Below, piece after piece: positions 54,936 to 63,191 of a DNA stretch of 64,000 bases (positions are counted from its first letter, which is position 1; each line of letters opens with the position of its first letter). The stretch is from Bacteroidota bacterium (GTDB taxonomy: Bacteria > Bacteroidota > Bacteroidia > AKYH767-A > 2013-40CM-41-45): assembly GCA_026391945.1 (NCBI GenBank), contig JAPLDA010000023.1, positions 1 to 64,000 on the forward strand. Direction: 5' to 3'. The notes beneath the pieces were generated by a model. It was not told the origin of the DNA, searched no databases, and worked only from the letters and a program-made list of their open reading frames with translations. A program made the position numbers and the translations under genes.

Positions 54936-57446
54936 ATGAACATTGATACAGATTTCAAATTGGACGACTTGACATTGGTCAAATACCTAAAAAGTATTGA
55001 CAGTCCCTTCCTTCCAAAAATTCAAGAAGTTTACGAGCAGGTGAAAGATATTTTGAATAGTCGGGTGCAGCATGTTTTCCCAAAATTTACACTTCATAAC
55101 ACAGGGCACTCTTTCAGAATCATGGAGTATATGAGCAAGTTGGTTAGTGATTATACCAAACTAAACGAACTTGAAATAACGCTAATGATTTACGCTGCAC
55201 TTCTACATGACATCGGAATGGCGGTGGGTGAAGAAGATATTAACTCTATCAAGTCCGATTCATTTCCTTTTTGCGATGTTAAATTTGCCGCAATGTTAAA
55301 GATCGTGGGCAATGACGAAAATTTAGCACTACAGGAGTATGTAAGACGAATACATGCTTCTTTATCTGGTAAGTACATTCGTGAAAATCTAAAAGATAAA
55401 TTAGTGATTCCTAAATTAACAACGCTTGACTTTACAAAGGAGCTGGCGTTGATCTGTGAGAGCCATACAGAAGATTATGACTGGATTAAGGCCAACCTAC
55501 GGACAAATGAAGTTAGGGGGGACTATTCTTTCAATCCACAGTTCATTGCTTCTGTTTTGCGTTTGGCAGATATTCTCGACATTGATGGGAACAGGACTCC
55601 TTATAATCTTTACAAATTGATTTCGCCCAAAGGAACAAGTGACGAAGAATGGAAACAACATTTTGTAATTTCCAATAATGATAAAATAATCATCAACCAA
55701 AAAACACAGCAAAAAAAAATTGTCTTTCATGGTAAGGCTACGAATGCAAGTATACATCGAAAACTCCTTGTCTATATTGGTTGGGTAAAAAATGAGCTAA
55801 CGAATGCTACGGCATTAGTTAATGGTATGGCCGCTCAATATAGTTTGGTTTATGACACGAATCCAGTCGTGAACATTCAAACTGAGGGCTACACCTTTTC
55901 TGATTACAAAATGACATTGGAGTTTAGGGCAATTAGTTCTTTGCTTATGGGAGAAAAGATATATGGCAGTAAATCCTTAGGGCTTAGAGAGCTTATTCAA
56001 AATTCAATCGACTCTTGTAGAATAAGGCAAGAAACAGAAGCGCTTAAACTTGAGTTCGGACAAGATGCATATCAACCTAAAATCAAAGTGATTTTAGACA
56101 AAGAAAAAAATCAAGCAATAATTAAGGACAATGGAACCGGAATGTCAATGGACATTATCAAAAAACACTTCTTAAACATTGGCGTTTCTTATTACAACTC
56201 TACTGACTTTTTACTTAAAGATTTTGAATACAAACCAATAGGAAATTTTGGTATTGGCTTTCTTTCTTGCTTTATGCTTTCTGACGAGGTGAAGGTTGTG
56301 ACTAGACATTACAAGTCCAAGAATAAATACCTAATAGAACTTGAAAAGGGGAATGAGTGGACATCACTTACGGAATCGGAAGATGTAGTCTTTGATGGCA
56401 CGGAGGTGGTTTTAAACTATTCGAATTTTATTGCTGTTTTTGAAAACAGCCCACAAAAAGTAAATGAGTTTTTAAATAAATATTTTCTCACCGATGGAAT
56501 AGACTTTGAATTGATTGACAAATCTCCCAAACAGATTTCAAAAATTAGCAATCTAATTAATTTATCAACCCCTCCCGAAAAAGGTGTAATCAAAATTGAG
56601 TTTCGGGATTATCTAAAAGATATCGAAGGATACGCTTTAATAAAGAACAAAAACAACTTCATCAAAAAATTCGAGGAAATTGATTTTACTGGAACATTAT
56701 ATAAATATAATGACGAAGAAGGATTCTTAGAGGTAACAGATTTTTCATGCCTCCAAATTGATGATTATATTAACGGAAATGAAATCACATACCTAACAAT
56801 TCCCTTAGTAACCTTAGATAAAGAAGATGAATTTCTCAGTGGAATGAAATTTACAGATGACGATGTAAATCAGGTAATAGAAAAAATGGATAGAGATCTT
56901 TCCTGGATTTCCATCATAGTTCCAAAGCAATACCAAGAATCTTTGTCTGATGAAACAATAGATGAAAGGAATTTTGTTTTTGATAAGCTGGGGTTTGATG
57001 ATTTAGCGGAGATTGGCCATTCCCCTTCCTGTAAAACAAAATCTTTTGTAAAGACAATCACACTATTTGAGGGCCGAAAAAACGATTTGTATTTGCCATT
57101 TGATAAAACCGACATAGATGTTGGGCTCTGGTATTACAATAGTAAAAAACGAAAGGAGCTTTTCATGAGAAGTGTATTGATTCAGGACTTTAGATTCAAC
57201 ATTGCAATTTCTGCATCTATTTTTGAAATAAACACAATAGTTGCTAACATCAATTCGAGAAAACTCATTCCTGATGTGTCCAGAAATAATGTTGACATAA
57301 AAGCAAGGGAAGTAATCAATTACTCGATAGGAAAGGCCATTCATATTGGTGCATGTGACGTTCTTAGTTTAGGGTTAGATGAAAAGACAACCTTGAAAAA
57401 TTTCATAGATACATTTTATGGGCAAAAGAGTGAATATGAAAAGTAA
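54936..57446 (+). CDS. HD domain - Hsp90-like (GHKL) ATPase protein
   Basis: 836 residues. N-terminal HD phosphohydrolase-like domain (about 30-220): HNTGHSFRIMEYM (His54/His58), ALLHDIGMAVG (His91-Asp92) and RLADILDID (Asp212/Asp215), the full HD set. Then a GHKL ATPase (about 325-470): N-box RELIQNSIDSCR (Glu352, Asn356, Asp359), G1 IIKDNGTGMS (Asp398, Gly400), lid region and G2 IGNFGIGFLSCF (Gly436-Gly442). The remaining ~370 residues resemble the middle and C-terminal parts of Hsp90-like chaperones but are not identified. Known: HD-plus-Hsp90 proteins are described in predicted conflict systems. First gene of the terminal cassette; the GT51 gene starts 34 bases downstream. Confidence 0.85.
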   Translation: MNIDTDFKLDDLTLVKYLKSIDSPFLPKIQEVYEQVKDILNSRVQHVFPKFTLHNTGHSFRIMEYMSKLVSDYTKLNELEITLMIYAALLHDIGMAVGEEDINSIKSDSFPFCDVKFAAMLKIVGNDENLALQEYVRRIHASLSGKYIRENLKDKLVIPKLTTLDFTKELALICESHTEDYDWIKANLRTNEVRGDYSFNPQFIASVLRLADILDIDGNRTPYNLYKLISPKGTSDEEWKQHFVISNNDKIIINQKTQQKKIVFHGKATNASIHRKLLVYIGWVKNELTNATALVNGMAAQYSLVYDTNPVVNIQTEGYTFSDYKMTLEFRAISSLLMGEKIYGSKSLGLRELIQNSIDSCRIRQETEALKLEFGQDAYQPKIKVILDKEKNQAIIKDNGTGMSMDIIKKHFLNIGVSYYNSTDFLLKDFEYKPIGNFGIGFLSCFMLSDEVKVVTRHYKSKNKYLIELEKGNEWTSLTESEDVVFDGTEVVLNYSNFIAVFENSPQKVNEFLNKYFLTDGIDFELIDKSPKQISKISNLINLSTPPEKGVIKIEFRDYLKDIEGYALIKNKNNFIKKFEEIDFTGTLYKYNDEEGFLEVTDFSCLQIDDYINGNEITYLTIPLVTLDKEDEFLSGMKFTDDDVNQVIEKMDRDLSWISIIVPKQYQESLSDETIDERNFVFDKLGFDDLAEIGHSPSCKTKSFVKTITLFEGRKNDLYLPFDKTDIDVGLWYYNSKKRKELFMRSVLIQDFRFNIAISASIFEINTIVANINSRKLIPDVSRNNVDIKAREVINYSIGKAIHIGACDVLSLGLDEKTTLKNFIDTFYGQKSEYEK

Positions 57447-57479
57447 GCTTTTCGCACCTTTTGTTTTTATAACACATTA

Positions 57480-58109
57480 ATGATACCTCGACGCATTATA
57501 TCATTTATCGGCAGACGGCTTTATCAACAACAATATTTTGTATTGAAGGAAAGACTGCAGGAGGTGTACATAAAAATGCAATCCCAACAGCTGATAAAAA
57601 ATAACGGCATGCTTGAAATGTTGCTAATTTCAGGTGAAGACCATAGATTTAAGTACCGCTTCGGTTTTGATGTTATTGCCATTATAAGGGCACTAAAAAA
57701 CAGGGTGATCCATAACAGGGTCGAAGGAGCAAGCACAATTGAGCAACAGCTCGTTCGAGTTCTTACAAGTGACTTCAATAAAACACTTAAAAGAAAGATA
57801 AAAGAAATTTTTCTGTCTACCGTTTTGTGCGAATTAGTCCCCCGAAAAGACATTCCAACGATTTATCTTTATGTTGCTTACTATGGGACGGGAATGCGTG
57901 GCCTTGAACAAGTTTTTAAAAAATTCGGCATTACTAAATCACAAACAATTTCAAATGAAATGTGTGCTGAAATAATAGCAAGAATAAAATATCCAGAACC
58001 CCAAAAAAGAAATGAAAAAAGATTAAGGCAAATAGAAATGCGCAAAAAACATCTTTTGGCCTTGTACAATAAACACAGATTATATAAAAAATTTAAAATC
58101 TATGATTAA
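57480..58109 (+). CDS. Stand-alone GT51 peptidoglycan transglycosylase-like protein
   Basis: 209 residues, all GT51. Motif 1 SGEDHRFKYRFGFD (catalytic Glu53, Asp54; the usual His before Gly is Arg60), motif 2 EGASTIEQQLVRVL, motif 3 KRKIKEI (second catalytic Glu109), motif 4 KDIPTIYLYVAYYG. Known: GT51 enzymes polymerise lipid II at the outer face of the inner membrane. Unlike MtgA or class A PBPs, no membrane anchor or signal peptide is present; the first 25 residues are amphipathic and basic (IPRRIISFIGRRLYQQ). It overlaps the nucleotidyltransferase gene by 8 bases, so the two are translationally coupled. A lytic or wall-sabotaging effector is a hypothesis. Confidence 0.83.
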   Translation: MIPRRIISFIGRRLYQQQYFVLKERLQEVYIKMQSQQLIKNNGMLEMLLISGEDHRFKYRFGFDVIAIIRALKNRVIHNRVEGASTIEQQLVRVLTSDFNKTLKRKIKEIFLSTVLCELVPRKDIPTIYLYVAYYGTGMRGLEQVFKKFGITKSQTISNEMCAEIIARIKYPEPQKRNEKRLRQIEMRKKHLLALYNKHRLYKKFKIYD

Positions 58110-58797
58110 CATCGTTGATTACATCGAACTTTCTAAGACAAGCGCTTCAATTAAAGAAACCATTACAAAACCTGATGCATTTTCTAAAAACTACAATTTC
58201 ATTAATGGCATCGAAAAAAAATCTTTCCTAAGACATTATATCGTCAACAACAGTCCTTTCCTTTTCCAAAACCATCCGATATTATTTGAACAATTAACCC
58301 AGTATCTTGCAGATAAATTAGAAATAAATCCCTGTGAAATAAAGTTAATTGGAAGTGCAAAGACGGGGTTTTCAATAAGCGCCCCGCCTGATTATGGAAA
58401 ACCCTTTACAAAGGACAGCGACTTAGACTTTTCAATAATAAACGATAATATATTTAATTCTCTTCAAGAAGAATTTAACTCTTGGGCAGACCAATACAAG
58501 AATGGAATAATATTACCTAAAAATGAAACCGAAGAGTTTTACTGGAATAAACATTTAGTCGAAGTGCCAAATTATCAATTAAAAAACGGAATGGTTGACA
58601 CTTATAAAATTCCGAACTATACTCAATTTGAATTCGCTCAAAAAATCAATCAGAGCCTTTTTCTAATTAAAAAGAATCTTGAAAAATATCATTCCATTGA
58701 AATAAAAGGGGCTTCTGCAAGAGTTTATTCCTCTTGGGGGTCTTTTACAAAACAAATTAAAACAAATACAGAAAGTGTCCTTGCGAAATTAAAATGA
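58102..58797 (+). CDS. Nucleotidyltransferase-fold protein
   Basis: 231 residues. The NTase core is seen as LIGSAKTGFS (Gly84-Ser85) followed by DSDLDFSII (Asp107, Asp109), and a likely third acidic residue at Asp166 in NGMVDTYKI. This is the hG(G/S)...Dh(D/E) pattern of DNA-polymerase-beta-like nucleotidyltransferases, including toxin and cyclic-nucleotide (CD-NTase) families. Substrate cannot be read; no OAS-type C-terminal domain was recognised. It overlaps the GT51 gene by 8 bases and ends in an ATGA with a 26-residue frame. Nothing similar elsewhere in the window. Confidence 0.78.
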   Translation: MINIVDYIELSKTSASIKETITKPDAFSKNYNFINGIEKKSFLRHYIVNNSPFLFQNHPILFEQLTQYLADKLEINPCEIKLIGSAKTGFSISAPPDYGKPFTKDSDLDFSIINDNIFNSLQEEFNSWADQYKNGIILPKNETEEFYWNKHLVEVPNYQLKNGMVDTYKIPNYTQFEFAQKINQSLFLIKKNLEKYHSIEIKGASARVYSSWGSFTKQIKTNTESVLAKLK

Positions 58798-58874
58798 AAA
58801 AGGGAGACATTACAGAGGCTATGATACCAAAAATGTTATTATTATTATTATTATTTATTCGTCTCTTGAATTAA
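58794..58874 (+). CDS. Possible 26-residue leucine-rich peptide with TTA repeats
   Basis: ATG at 58794 overlaps the nucleotidyltransferase stop as ATGA; TAA at 58872-58874. The product is MKKGDITEAMIPKMLLLLLLF and five more residues. Six TTA codons in a row (58836-58853) form a microsatellite that could slip by whole codons. Either a membrane-active peptide coupled to the cassette or chance. Beyond it, to 59064, no feature is seen. Confidence 0.3.
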   Translation: MKKGDITEAMIPKMLLLLLLFIRLLN

Positions 58875-59064
58875 TTAACAAAAATAGTTGTTTTTAACCT
58901 TGAGAAATTTGAAAAATGATGATTGTCACGCGGAACATGAAATCAAATGCGGTGGGGCATTTAAACATATCAAGGGCATCGAATTGTCGTGCGTTTCGGA
59001 TCGGCAAAACGATTTTCTCCGCATGATTTGAATTTCCCTAAAAAAAGTGACTTTGTGAATTTCT

Positions 59065-59086
59065 AATTTCCCCCGGAATTTCCCCT
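59065..59086 (+). repeat. Right arm-type repeat of the element
   Basis: AATTTCCCCC then TTTCCCCT; partner of 37816-37837 (19 of 22 bases equal). Lies 50 bases inside attR. Confidence 0.55.
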
Positions 59087-59136
59087 ATTGACATATTGCC
59101 CCTTGAAAGCACTACAGAATGGGTAAAGGTTTAACC

Positions 59137-59209
59137 CCAGGAGGGGGAGCGTAAAAAGACGTTGAATGACGTCGGGTGAGGTCTCAGAAATTCTGAGACC
59201 TCATTTTTT
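59137..59209 (+). repeat. attR: 73-bp direct repeat
   Basis: Exact copy of 37682-37754: tRNA-Asn tail, GACGT-TGAATG-ACGTC dyad (59158-59173) and terminator hairpin. It lacks the 5' part of the tRNA, so it is the displaced end of the original tRNA locus. Confidence 0.93.
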
Positions 59210-59260
59210 ATAGACCCGGCTATTCTCTTATTTATGCACCCCGGCTTTCAAACCCTCGCT

Positions 59261-60673
59261 TCACACCAACACCTCTCTTTTTTTCTTTATCACCTTGTTC
59301 AGCAAATACGCCTCGACGGTTTTGTTTATCGGGCCCAGTGAAAAGATGATCACCATTTTTACCGCGATCGAAATAAAATAATTGTTCGAGTTCACCATGC
59401 TGAGCGCAAAATGCAGGATGAAATCTTCGAGTATAAATAACACAATGGCGATGAACAGTGTGATGGCTCTTGCCTTCTTGCCGATCCTGGCGCGGGTAAG
59501 TTTATCGATCGTCTCCTGCAGCTCAATGTTTTTCTTTTCGATTTCTGCTTTCTGTTTTTTAATGATGGCATTTTCTTTCTGAGTTTGCTCCACTTCAAAA
59601 ATCATTTGAGCATTCCTTATTTTTCTTGCATTGTCTTCCATTTCCACCTGTTCGTGCAGATCATGAAATTGTTTGAAATGTGACAGGCTGCTTAGCCATT
59701 CGTTTTTACTTTCATATATTTTGGATAGCAGCTTGTGTATCGGGTACATTTTTACTTTCACGTTGATCTTGTCGGCCAGCTGCAATCCCTTGTTCAGGAT
59801 TTCAATGGCCTCGCCGGTTTTATGATGCTGCATGTATATTTCACCCAGGCGAATGCAGCTGGTGATGGCTCCGCCCGTGTACCCGTTTTGTTCACGGAGC
59901 GCCAACGACTGCTGATGAAAGTGTTCGGCCTTTTCATAATCCCCCTCCGCAAAATAATAGTTGCCCAATTCGCTGAGCGAATTCGAAACAGATACGGGGT
60001 TGCCGTATCGCTCCGAAGCCTCCATGGCTTGTTCGAAACACTCCTGAGCTTCTGAATATTTCTTTTGTCCGAGGTACACTTTTCCCAATCCGTGCAACGC
60101 ATAAACAACCCAGTAATATTTGTTCGTCTTCTTCGCCATCTCAAGCGTGTCACTGAAAAGTGGTATGGCCTTGTCGTCATGATGCCGCTCCAAATAAATA
60201 CTTGCCATGTTGATGTTGCAGGCCATCAGGAAATGCTGAAGCGATTCCGATTTCACCAACCGCTCATGCGCCGCCCACGATGCTTTCAGCGCCAGGTCCA
60301 CATTTCCGAACGTCCGGTAAATGCCGGCCTGTATAACCATGCTGACGGCGGCACCGTCCGGGTCATTCAAATCGGTAAATGAATTTTGTGCTTCGGTGAG
60401 CATGGGAAACGCTTCTTCGTATTGCTCCCGGTAAAATAAACTGAATGCAAGGACCAGTTTTGCATAGCAAAACAACAGCGGTTTGTGCGCGGCATTCTTT
60501 TCGGCCATTGCATAAATCGCCTCCGCGAATTCCTTCTGTTCGGGCCGGTCGAGGGTAATAAACGATTCGAGGATTGCCAAACACTGTTTGCTCACATCAA
60601 CGGGCGAACAGATTTCTAAAATTTTTATTTTTTGTCGGATGTAGTCTTGATTTATCATTTCATGGCGTTTCAC
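59261..60673 (-). CDS. Tetratricopeptide-repeat membrane protein
   Basis: 470 residues. TPR repeats cover about 50-325 (for example ALHGLGKVYLGQKKYSEAQECFEQAM, LSELGNYYFAEGDYEKAEHFHQQ, with the TPR alanine/glycine/proline spacing). A coiled coil at about 345-405 (EVEQTQKENAIIKKQKAEIEKKNIELQ) leads to two C-terminal hydrophobic segments (ITLFIAIVLFILEDFI and a second ending LGPI). The layout resembles the TPR-plus-coiled-coil part of Bacteroidota sensor kinases, but no kinase or DNA-binding domain follows. Lies on the minus strand just right of attR, divergent from the MuiA gene. Confidence 0.82.
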   Translation of the reverse strand: MKRHEMINQDYIRQKIKILEICSPVDVSKQCLAILESFITLDRPEQKEFAEAIYAMAEKNAAHKPLLFCYAKLVLAFSLFYREQYEEAFPMLTEAQNSFTDLNDPDGAAVSMVIQAGIYRTFGNVDLALKASWAAHERLVKSESLQHFLMACNINMASIYLERHHDDKAIPLFSDTLEMAKKTNKYYWVVYALHGLGKVYLGQKKYSEAQECFEQAMEASERYGNPVSVSNSLSELGNYYFAEGDYEKAEHFHQQSLALREQNGYTGGAITSCIRLGEIYMQHHKTGEAIEILNKGLQLADKINVKVKMYPIHKLLSKIYESKNEWLSSLSHFKQFHDLHEQVEMEDNARKIRNAQMIFEVEQTQKENAIIKKQKAEIEKKNIELQETIDKLTRARIGKKARAITLFIAIVLFILEDFILHFALSMVNSNNYFISIAVKMVIIFSLGPINKTVEAYLLNKVIKKKREVLV

Positions 60674-60825
60674 GAAATATAGAAAAAACTATTACAACTC
60701 CTGGCCCGTCATGAATATATTTGATAGGTGACACGAACCCGTCTCCTGTTTCGAAAAATAAATCTCTTTCTCTTTATGGAATCCTCTTCCTGCTGCATCC
60801 TGAAAAAAATTCCAAAAAATATTTT

Positions 60826-62481
60826 ATGAAAAAGAGAATCGCATCCATCGTGGCTGTGCTGCAGATCATCGCCATGACACCCGCCGTAGCCGGCAGTGTG
60901 AAAACCACCACTGCACATGTAAACAAAGCCACCGTGTACCTCAGTGGCGTACAACTGACCTGTACTTCGGAGTTCCAGCTTTCTCCCGGAATCAATGAGC
61001 TGGTGTTTGAGGGTGTTTCAGCCGGCCTTGATCAAAATTCATTACAGGCTACGGCCAAAGGAAACATCGTAATCGTGGATGTAAAATTCCAGACACGTTA
61101 CAATGAGCCGGTGAAAAAAGAATCCACGAAGCTGTTCGACAAGGCGATGAAACAGGCAAATGACTCACTGGTTCTTCTCAATTTTGAAATTGAAGAGCTG
61201 AACGATCAACTGCAGGGTTTGCTGACGGAGAAAAACATCATCCTGAACAACAGGATTATCAAGGGCGAGACTCTGCGCGATTCGCTTCCTGTTTTCAAAG
61301 ACGGCGTGGATTACCTGCGTGCGCGGTTGATCAACATCAGCACAGAAAGTATCCGGCTCAAAAAAAATCTGCATTTTAAAAACGAAGCCCGGCAATTACT
61401 GGAAAACAGGATTGTCCTCATCGGTCGGGTGCATGAAGGAGGAGAGGCTCCGCTGCAGGAGGCTGTTAATTCGATTGTCGTCACCGCCCAGGCCGATGCT
61501 GCGACGATTGTTCCTGTTACAATTTCTTTTTTCGTAAACCAGGCAGCATGGTTGCCTTCATACGATCTGAAAGCAAACAACAACGGCACCATCGACATGA
61601 CCTACAAAGCTGAGTTGCGCCAGAACACAGGCATGAACTGGAACAACGTTGCATTGACATTGAGTACCGGCAATCCTTCGGTGAGCGCGCAAAAGCCGGA
61701 ACTGTCGCCGTTTTATCTGAGTTTTCTCCAGGCCTATCGCGACAAATACAAAGACCTCTCTAAGAAGTCATCGGGTCTTGAATATTCCTTACCCGGCGTA
61801 GCGAATGCAAAAGAGGAAATCAATCTTCAGAATGAATTGTCGCTGCCCGATTTCACAACGGTAAACGAAGGGATGATTCAAACCGAATATGAAATCAAAT
61901 TAAAATATTCGATTCCCAACGACGACAACATGCACGTTGTGGCCATTCATAACAAAACACTTGCATCAAACTATGCTTATTCTACTGTTCCCAAACTGGA
62001 TGCTTCCGCATACCTCGTGGCCGGAATCACCGACTGGAGCGACATGAACCTGCTGCCGGGAAATGCCCGGATTTATTTCGACGGAAACTACATCGGGAAA
62101 TCGTTCATTAACCCCGATGCAGCAACCGATACGCTCCTTCTGAGTCTTGGAAGGGACCGCAACATTCTTGTGAGCAGGAAAAAGGTAAAAGACAAAACCA
62201 AAGAGCGCGTACTGGTGGATGAAAAAATAATTTCGGTGACGTATGAAATTGCCGTCCGGAATAACAAGTCGACGGCGATCACCTTGGATGTGACCGATCA
62301 AATACCATTGAGCAGCGACCCGAATATAAAAGTGGTGCCCGGCGATAACGATCATGCAACATACCATGCTGAAACGGGTGAGCTGACCTGGAGGCTTTCA
62401 CTCAAACCAAATGAAAGCAAAAAAATCCGTTTCGCTTACGATGTAAAAATTCCGAAAGACCGCTTGCTTTCGGTGCGTTAG
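60826..62481 (+). CDS. MuiA-family (DUF4139/DUF4140) secreted protein
   Basis: 551 residues from ATG 60826, where a signal peptide begins (MKKRIASIVAVLQIIAMTP...AGS); an earlier in-frame TTG at 60721 is not credible. N-terminal DUF4140 (VKTTTAHVNKATVYLSGVQL, 25-120), a coiled-coil middle, then DUF4139 (ISFFVNQAAWLPSYDLKANNN ... TYKAELRQNTGMNWNNVALTLSTGNPS) to the C-terminus ending in LSLKPNESKKIRFAYDVKIPKD. Known: the family is named after a mucoidy inhibitor A homologue; biochemical function unknown. A strong terminator follows. Confidence 0.9.
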   Translation: MKKRIASIVAVLQIIAMTPAVAGSVKTTTAHVNKATVYLSGVQLTCTSEFQLSPGINELVFEGVSAGLDQNSLQATAKGNIVIVDVKFQTRYNEPVKKESTKLFDKAMKQANDSLVLLNFEIEELNDQLQGLLTEKNIILNNRIIKGETLRDSLPVFKDGVDYLRARLINISTESIRLKKNLHFKNEARQLLENRIVLIGRVHEGGEAPLQEAVNSIVVTAQADAATIVPVTISFFVNQAAWLPSYDLKANNNGTIDMTYKAELRQNTGMNWNNVALTLSTGNPSVSAQKPELSPFYLSFLQAYRDKYKDLSKKSSGLEYSLPGVANAKEEINLQNELSLPDFTTVNEGMIQTEYEIKLKYSIPNDDNMHVVAIHNKTLASNYAYSTVPKLDASAYLVAGITDWSDMNLLPGNARIYFDGNYIGKSFINPDAATDTLLLSLGRDRNILVSRKKVKDKTKERVLVDEKIISVTYEIAVRNNKSTAITLDVTDQIPLSSDPNIKVVPGDNDHATYHAETGELTWRLSLKPNESKKIRFAYDVKIPKDRLLSVR

Positions 62482-62503
62482 ATTAATTCTGTTTTTTCGA
62501 TAC

Positions 62504-62546
62504 GCGGGACTGTAAAAATTAATTTACAGTCCCGCTTTATTTTTTG
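62504..62546 (+). terminator. Rho-independent terminator after the MuiA gene
   Basis: GCGGGACTGTAAA (62504-62516) and TTTACAGTCCCGC (62523-62535) form a perfect 13-bp stem with a 6-base loop, followed by a T-rich run. It separates the MuiA gene from the sigma-factor operon. Confidence 0.92.
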
Positions 62547-62606
62547 GCGTTGTCAATTGAACGTTCTTTCAAAATAATTTACAATCTTGTGGGTTATTAT
62601 TCCTGA

Positions 62607-63191
62607 TTGAGTTTTCAACCCAACCATACCGAGCTTAACGACCTTCAGCTTGTTGCCACCTACAAAGAGCAACACGATGACGCTGCGCTTGGCGTCCTGT
62701 TTAAGCGTTACAAACACCTCGTGTATGGTGTGTGCCTGAAGTATCTTCGCGACGAAGACGAAAGCAAAGATGCCGTCATGCAGATTTTCGAAAAGCTGAT
62801 CAAAGAACTCCGGCGGCACGACATCGAATATTTCAAAGCCTGGCTTCTTGCGGTTTCAAAAAATCACTGCCTCATGCTGCTGCGAAACAAAGGGCGGCAC
62901 CGGCATGTGTCATTTGATGATGCGGAAAACATGGCAGAAGTTGTGGAAATGAATTCGCCTTTGCATCCCGGAAATGTCACTGAAAAAGAAAGCACGTTGC
63001 AACGGCTGGAAGAATCCATTACACACCTGAATGATGAACAGAAAAAATGTATTGAGTTGTTTTATCTGGAAGAAAAATCTTACGTGGAAGTTTCACAGCT
63101 TACCGGCTTCAGCATGTTGCAGGTGAAAAGCTACATTCAAAACGGAAAAAGAAATTTGAAAATCCTGATGGAGAAAAAAAATGCGCGATAA
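62607..63191 (+). CDS. ECF RNA polymerase sigma factor
   Basis: 194 residues. Region 2 (ALGVLFKRYKHLVYGVCLKYLRDEDESKDAVMQIFEKLI, about 28-70) and region 4 (ECIELFYLEEKSYVEVSQLTG with VKSYIQNGKRNLKI, about 135-190) are clear; no region 3, so an ECF. An in-frame stop (TGA at 62604) directly precedes the only possible start, TTG at 62607, so this unusual start codon is required. It overlaps the anti-sigma gene by 11 bases. Confidence 0.92.
   Translation: MSFQPNHTELNDLQLVATYKEQHDDAALGVLFKRYKHLVYGVCLKYLRDEDESKDAVMQIFEKLIKELRRHDIEYFKAWLLAVSKNHCLMLLRNKGRHRHVSFDDAENMAEVVEMNSPLHPGNVTEKESTLQRLEESITHLNDEQKKCIELFYLEEKSYVEVSQLTGFSMLQVKSYIQNGKRNLKILMEKKNAR

Larger units (their letters stand above)
37682..59209 (+). 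mobile_element. Integrative element at tRNA-Asn carrying a defence island
   Basis: Bounded by a 73-bp perfect direct repeat, with the intact tRNA at the left end and only the tRNA tail at the right end. The unit between equivalent positions is 21,455 bp. Evidence for mobility: a tyrosine recombinase 1.5 kb inside the left end, matched arm-type repeats at both ends, A+T-richer genes than the flanks, and cargo typical of genomic islands (restriction, nuclease and ATPase genes). No conjugation, relaxase or phage structural gene is seen, so it would need outside help to move between cells. Confidence 0.93.

Noticed and set aside
58102..58797. CBASS system
   Set aside because: No recognisable CBASS effector (phospholipase, TM, Cap nuclease) or Cap2/Cap3 is adjacent, and the nucleotidyltransferase lacks the usual CD-NTase length; kept as a generic NTase.
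37682..59209. Prophage
   Set aside because: No capsid, terminase, portal, tail or lysis genes; the GT51 gene is not a phage endolysin and cargo is defence-type.
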